Below, in pieces: positions 6,085 through 9,010 of a stretch of DNA of 9,010 nucleotides. The stretch is from Fimbriimonadaceae bacterium (GTDB taxonomy: Bacteria; Armatimonadota; Fimbriimonadia; Fimbriimonadales; Fimbriimonadaceae): the NCBI GenBank assembly GCA_947447315.1, contig CANFJD010000094.1, positions 1 through 9,010 of the forward strand, given 5' to 3'. The notes under the pieces are model-generated. The model made no database searches. It was not told the DNA's origin and saw only the letters and a list, made by a program, of their open reading frames with translations. Within the stretch, counting starts at the first letter, position 1. Every line of letters starts with the position of its first letter. The position numbers and the translations under genes were made by a program.

Positions 6085-6549
6085 ATGAGAGTGGTGGTGC
6101 AGCGCGTTTCTTCGGCCCGAGTGACAGTGGATGGCGCGACTGCGGGCGAAATTGGGCCGGGATTGCTACTACTGGGGGCCGTTCACCGGGAAGACACGGT
6201 GGAAAAGATTGAGCGGGCCGCGGATCGATGTTTTGGCATGCGGATCTTCAATGATGCCGAGGGGCGGATGAATCTATCGCTCTCAGACTTGCGCCAACAG
6301 GGGATTCCCGTTGGCATCTTGGCGGTGAGCAACTTTACGGTGTACGGAGATGCGGGGAAAAGCCGCCGTCCCAGCTTCGTCGGAAGCGCGGGATATGACG
6401 ATGGTCGGGAAGGTTTTCACCGGTTCGTGCAGGCGCTGAAGAAGTTATCGGCCGAGGCCGAAATTATCGTTCAAACCGGTGAATTTGGGGCCGATATGCA
6501 GGTGGAGCTGGTGAATGACGGGCCCGTAACGTTGATCATAGAGAGCTAA
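6085..6549 (+). CDS. dtd: D-aminoacyl-tRNA deacylase
   Basis: This 154-residue cytoplasmic enzyme hydrolyses D-amino acids, and Gly mischarged on tRNA-Ala, from tRNA. The length is about usual (roughly 145-150). It starts MRVVVQRVSSARVTVDG, has GKSRRPSF (91-98), and ends with the Gly-cisPro signature NDGPVTL (144-150) that enforces chiral selection. The active-site SQFTL block reads SNFTV (82-86), so the usual Gln is Asn. GGGGAAG (6069-6075), overlapping the end of rel, is the ribosome site, 9 nt before the ATG. The 6-nt gap to rel implies one transcript; rel-dtd is also paired in Bacillus. Its TAA overlaps the TAG of the convergent gene downstream, leaving no room for a terminator between them. 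Confidence 0.96.
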   Translation: MRVVVQRVSSARVTVDGATAGEIGPGLLLLGAVHREDTVEKIERAADRCFGMRIFNDAEGRMNLSLSDLRQQGIPVGILAVSNFTVYGDAGKSRRPSFVGSAGYDDGREGFHRFVQALKKLSAEAEIIVQTGEFGADMQVELVNDGPVTLIIES

Positions 6550-7031
6550 TCTTTCACTTTCGGAAATTGGGCCACGGGCACGGGCTCGCCGTCGCGCATC
6601 AGGTCCACGAATACCTTTTCTTTGGATCGGGAGAGCATGATCAGGGTGTAGCTCCCGCCCGCTGATGCAACGTTGATGTTGCCGGTGGGATAGGCGCGGA
6701 AAGTGAGGGTGACGCGGTTTTTCTTAGCGACCGCCGCAAACTCGCCGGAGCGTTCATTCGATGGAACCGGGACGAACAAGATCATCCGCTTGGAAAAGTC
6801 CACGGCTGGTGGGGGATCTGCAGAGTAAGTAACGCCGTTGATTCGTCCCGTCGAGCCGTGCAGGCTTGTCCACAGCGCGATAAATTCGTCTTCCGAGCGA
6901 AGCAAAAGCGGCTTTTCCGGGGTGCCGGTGGCGTCGTGGAGAGCCAGTTGACCCTCCACTTTCAGATCAGCGATCGGCATATTGGCGATCGCCGCCATCC
7001 CGGCAAGAATGATTTGGTAGGCGGCGTTCAT
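6546..7031 (-). CDS. Hypothetical protein, possibly PrcB-C-terminal-like
   Basis: From the ATG at 7031 this is a 161-residue protein. An upstream in-frame TTG at 7058 would add MSPVRRRTD and make 170 residues. Residues after the ATG (AAYQIILAGMAAIA) are hydrophobic, and with the TTG start they would be preceded by RRR, which makes a better signal peptide, so the longer form is a real alternative. The core (LLLRSEDEFIALW, then PPPAVDFSKRMILFVPV, ending VPVAQFPKVKD) resembles by eye the domain named for PrcB of the Treponema dentilisin complex. That PrcB is unrelated to the proteasome beta subunit of the same name. No catalytic residues are evident. It starts 12-39 nt after the arc stop on the same strand, so it may be co-expressed with arc, and a TATAAT box (7070-7075) could also drive it alone. 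No clear Shine-Dalgarno sequence precedes either start. Confidence 0.75.
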   Translation of the reverse strand: MNAAYQIILAGMAAIANMPIADLKVEGQLALHDATGTPEKPLLLRSEDEFIALWTSLHGSTGRINGVTYSADPPPAVDFSKRMILFVPVPSNERSGEFAAVAKKNRVTLTFRAYPTGNINVASAGGSYTLIMLSRSKEKVFVDLMRDGEPVPVAQFPKVKD

Positions 7032-7069
7032 ATCTGTTCGACGCCTAACCGGAGACAAATGATCGAAAG

Positions 7070-7075
7070 ATTATA
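7070..7075 (-). promoter_or_regulatory. Consensus -10 box overlapping the arc stop codon
   Basis: Read on the minus strand this is TATAAT, and it includes the TAA stop of arc (7071-7073). RNA would start near 7063, 5 nt before the TTG and about 32 nt before the ATG of the small downstream gene. No matching -35 hexamer is visible at the expected place (7093-7098 reads CGAGCT). Confidence 0.4.
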
Positions 7076-8780
7076 CAATGCTCTTTCGGGCCAGCTCGGC
7101 TCCGCGATTAGGCCCGATCGGTTTCACGCTCGCCACATTTTCGGGTGTGAGATCGAGCAACTGGAGCCAGTCTTCCATCACGTCGGTCTTGGGGAAGATT
7201 TCGTTCTCCTTAAATTCCCGTTCCACGCCTTCGCGCAGGTCGGCCAGAGAGATTCCTGCCTCGTGATCTGCTGCGGCGATAGCGCGACGGATGGCGGTCT
7301 CCTTGGCGCGGTCGACGATGCTCTTGAGCAAGGCGCCGGAGATCAGGTCCTTCTGGTAGAGAGTCTCCGTTTGGCCGTTCCGAAGATTCACGCGGAGAAA
7401 TTCGGTTTCCCGGCTAGTCCGCCAGATTTCGTTGATGGTGGTTTCGACTAGATCTTTGCGAGCACAATCGGCCTCGCCGTTCCACTTGGCCAGGAGCTCG
7501 GGGTCTAGCGGAATGCCGGCGTGGAGATAGATGCTGAGGATGGCGATGGCGGTCTCGCGATCGGGCCGACTGACTTTTACCTTCCGATCGATGCGGCCCG
7601 GGCGGAGGACGGCGGGGTCGATATAGTCGGGGCGGTTGGAGGTCAGCATCAAAATGACGTTGTCCAGCGACTGCATCCCGTCGAGTTCGGCGCAGAACTG
7701 CGGCACCACCGTATTGCTAATGTTGAGGTAGCGGCCCCCGGAGCGGGTGCGTAGCACCGATTCCGCTTCGTCCATGAAGATGAAGACCAGGCGACCTTCT
7801 TTAGCCTTGGCGCGGGCGGTGGCAAAGATTTCCCGGACCATGCGCTCGGTTTCGCCCAGCCACATGTTCAAGATTTTGGGGCCGGAGATGCTCATGAAAT
7901 ACTCCTTCACCGGGTGACCCACGCGCTCGGAATACTCCTTCGTGAGGTTGTAGGCCGTCGCTTTTCCGATGAGAGTCTTGCCGTTACCGGGAGGGCCGTA
8001 GAGCAGGATGCCCTTGATGGGCTTTTGCTCAAAACGGGCAAAAATTTCCGGGTAGAGCAGGGGCTGCTCGATAGTCTCGCGGATCAGGTTGATCGCGTCT
8101 TTCTGACCGCCGACCTTTTCCCACGGGAGGTCGGGCACTTCCTCTAGGAAGTAGTCGCGGGATTCCTGACGCTCAAAGTGTTCGAGCGCGATGCGACCGC
8201 TGGGATCGAGACGGACTTCGTCGCCGGCGGCGATTTTTGCATCGGCTAGCTCGGCACTGCGGAGGATAAAGCGGTTGTCGCCACCGCCCGGCTGATCGCT
8301 ACCGAGCCGGATGCGACCGTTTTCGAAGACTTCGGCGACCTTTACCACCGGTCCCTGACCGCTGGGCGGCATGGTGCCGATGATGGCGTAGGCTTCGTTG
8401 ACCTTGACGCGAATCCCTAGTTTAAGATCTTCTAGCTTTACGGCGGGATCGATCTGGGTGACGTATTCGGTGTCGCCCAGCGAGATCAGGGCGAGTTGGG
8501 TTTGGGTTAGGTCACCTACTTTCGTCGTATCGGTGATCACGGGAGTTACGGGTTCCAGCAACTCCAAGAACACGGCAAGGCGATTGGCGGGGGCCGTGAG
8601 TTTGTTATAGGCGTCTTCGTACTCGGCGAGTGTCTTCTGGATTTCCTCGCTGGCTTTGCCTTCTGCTTCTAAGGCTTGGCCAAGGGCTGCCAGGTAGTTC
8701 TGCAGACGGATATTATCGGCGGGCGCCTGCTCGATGGCTTTCGCGAGCAACTCTTGGGCTCGCGAGGGGGAAGGGATCAT
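7071..8780 (-). CDS. arc: Proteasomal ATPase-like AAA protein (ARC/Mpa family)
   Basis: This 569-residue AAA ATPase should form a hexameric ring that unfolds proteins. Order of parts: an N-terminal helical, coiled-coil-like segment (about 5-75), a beta-rich double OB-type region (about 76-205), the LEEVPDLPWEKVGG linker, then the AAA module. Visible motifs are Walker A GPPGNGKT (262-269), pore loop MWLGE (306-310), Walker B FIFMDE (333-338), sensor-1 N382 and arginine fingers in RPGR (393-396). Mycobacterial Mpa is about 609 residues and ends in QYL, which docks into the 20S proteasome; this protein ends ARKSIV with no Hb-Y-X motif. I chose ATG 8780, not an upstream ATG at 8894, because the extra 38 codons would cover a terminator and the end of another gene. 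A TAGAAT box lies 5 nt before this ATG, with no Shine-Dalgarno sequence. No Pup/UBact, Dop, PafA or 20S genes are in the window. Confidence 0.88.
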   Translation of the reverse strand: MIPSPSRAQELLAKAIEQAPADNIRLQNYLAALGQALEAEGKASEEIQKTLAEYEDAYNKLTAPANRLAVFLELLEPVTPVITDTTKVGDLTQTQLALISLGDTEYVTQIDPAVKLEDLKLGIRVKVNEAYAIIGTMPPSGQGPVVKVAEVFENGRIRLGSDQPGGGDNRFILRSAELADAKIAAGDEVRLDPSGRIALEHFERQESRDYFLEEVPDLPWEKVGGQKDAINLIRETIEQPLLYPEIFARFEQKPIKGILLYGPPGNGKTLIGKATAYNLTKEYSERVGHPVKEYFMSISGPKILNMWLGETERMVREIFATARAKAKEGRLVFIFMDEAESVLRTRSGGRYLNISNTVVPQFCAELDGMQSLDNVILMLTSNRPDYIDPAVLRPGRIDRKVKVSRPDRETAIAILSIYLHAGIPLDPELLAKWNGEADCARKDLVETTINEIWRTSRETEFLRVNLRNGQTETLYQKDLISGALLKSIVDRAKETAIRRAIAAADHEAGISLADLREGVEREFKENEIFPKTDVMEDWLQLLDLTPENVASVKPIGPNRGAELARKSIV

Positions 8781-8785
8781 GCCGT

Positions 8786-8791
8786 ATTCTA
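8786..8791 (-). promoter_or_regulatory. -10 box placed for a leaderless arc transcript
   Basis: On the minus strand this reads TAGAAT, followed by ACGGC and the arc ATG. Transcription would begin at or next to the start codon. No -35 match is found 17 nt upstream. The M14 gene has the nearly identical TAAACT-ACCGGC-GTG arrangement. Confidence 0.45.
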
Positions 8792-8815
8792 CGCTGAATC
8801 CGGCGAAAATGGTTG

Positions 8816-8837
8816 ACCCGCCTGTGGCGAGGCGGGT
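8816..8837 (-). terminator. Hairpin terminator of the upstream membrane-protein gene
   Basis: ACCCGCC (8816-8822) pairs with GGCGGGT (8831-8837) around an 8-nt loop. On the minus strand it begins 13 nt after the stop of the gene at 8851 and is followed by CAACCATTTTC. A better T-run (TTTT, 8837-8840) follows it on the plus strand. It separates that gene from arc. Confidence 0.6.
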
Positions 8838-8850
8838 TTTCCAGTTTGGA

Positions 8851-9010
8851 CTACCTACCGAAGAACTTGGACGGCGGCTTCGGCGCGAAAGCACCGTGTA
8901 ATTGGTCAGCGGTGAAGCCGCCGGTGGTGGATCCGGTGCGCGCGTATAGGTATAGAGAAGTTTGGTAGATCGCGGTGAGGGCGCTGCTCACAATGGCGAG
9001 CGCGATGAAG
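8851..9010 (-). CDS. C-terminal end of a membrane protein (partial)
   Basis: The minus-strand frame from the window edge (9009) to the TAG at 8851-8853 encodes 52 residues. They begin with a hydrophobic helix (FIALAIVSSALTAIYQTSLY), continue LYARTGSTTGGF, and end FAPKPPSKFFGR. A closing transmembrane helix, an aromatic Y-L-Y-A-R-T-G turn, a G-F step and an A-F-x-x-K tail recall the ends of DUF6159-type or similar multi-pass membrane proteins; this is from memory and tentative. The stop is followed by a hairpin terminator, which supports a real gene end. The 5' part lies beyond the window. Confidence 0.7.
   Translation of the reverse strand, partial: FIALAIVSSALTAIYQTSLYLYARTGSTTGGFTADQLHGAFAPKPPSKFFGR

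Noticed and set aside
6546..7031. Proteasome beta subunit (prcB) next to the ATPase
   Set aside because: The protein has no N-terminal Thr nucleophile or propeptide and no beta-subunit motifs. The only resemblance is to the differently defined PrcB of the Treponema dentilisin complex.
6858..7451. 197-residue plus-strand open frame
   Set aside because: It is antisense to two better-supported genes, spans their junction and matches no recognisable family.
8781..8894. 38-residue N-terminal extension of the ATPase from an ATG at 8894
   Set aside because: It is Ser/Arg-rich and unlike ARC proteins. It would cover a terminator hairpin, a -10 box and the 3' end of the membrane-protein gene.
1..9010. 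CRISPR arrays, tRNA or rRNA genes, insertion sequences, attachment sites or phage genes
   Set aside because: I saw no spaced direct repeats, tRNA arms, rRNA segments, transposase motifs or terminal inverted repeats anywhere in the window.

Overview
The window looks like chromosomal DNA from a GC-rich, Gram-negative-type bacterium, most likely of the phylum Armatimonadota (Fimbriimonas-like). The main clue is the prepilin N-terminus (AFTLIELLVVIAIIAILAAI, then LFPVFAQAK), a style that recurs many times in those genomes. A second clue is a chromosomal Mpa/ARC-type AAA ATPase outside an actinobacterial setting. The phylum call is inference from sequence style, not from a search.

Layout, left to right. 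(1) Positions 1-116 hold the 3' end of an unidentified gene. A palindrome and a -10-like box follow, then a complete thiamine pyrophosphate (TPP) riboswitch at 157-251. The first gene after it is a DUF1559-like type IV prepilin/pseudopilin (315-1115), not a recognisable thiamine gene. (2) A minus-strand gene for a membrane-anchored hypothetical protein (1136-1936) converges on the prepilin gene across a 9-bp bidirectional terminator hairpin. (3) A 140-bp divergent spacer leads to a secreted M14 zinc carboxypeptidase (2077-3819). (4) A bifunctional (p)ppGpp synthetase/hydrolase Rel (3865-6078) and D-aminoacyl-tRNA deacylase Dtd (6085-6549) form a compact pair, an order also known from Bacillus. 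(5) On the minus strand, read right to left, there is the end of a membrane protein gene (8851-9010), a terminator, the AAA ATPase arc (7071-8780), and a small hypothetical protein (6546-7031) whose stop codon overlaps that of dtd.

The rel-dtd pair links the stringent response with tRNA proofreading. The ATPase and the small gene downstream may be co-expressed. No proteasome subunit, Pup/UBact, Dop or PafA gene is visible here, and the ATPase lacks the usual proteasome-docking C-terminus.

The points most worth following up are the TPP riboswitch in front of a prepilin gene, with an internally consistent switching helix; the non-canonical MYFD sequence where Rel proteins usually carry RXKD; the ARC-like ATPase without a C-terminal docking motif; and two genes whose start codons sit 5-6 nt after near-identical -10 boxes, suggesting leaderless mRNAs.
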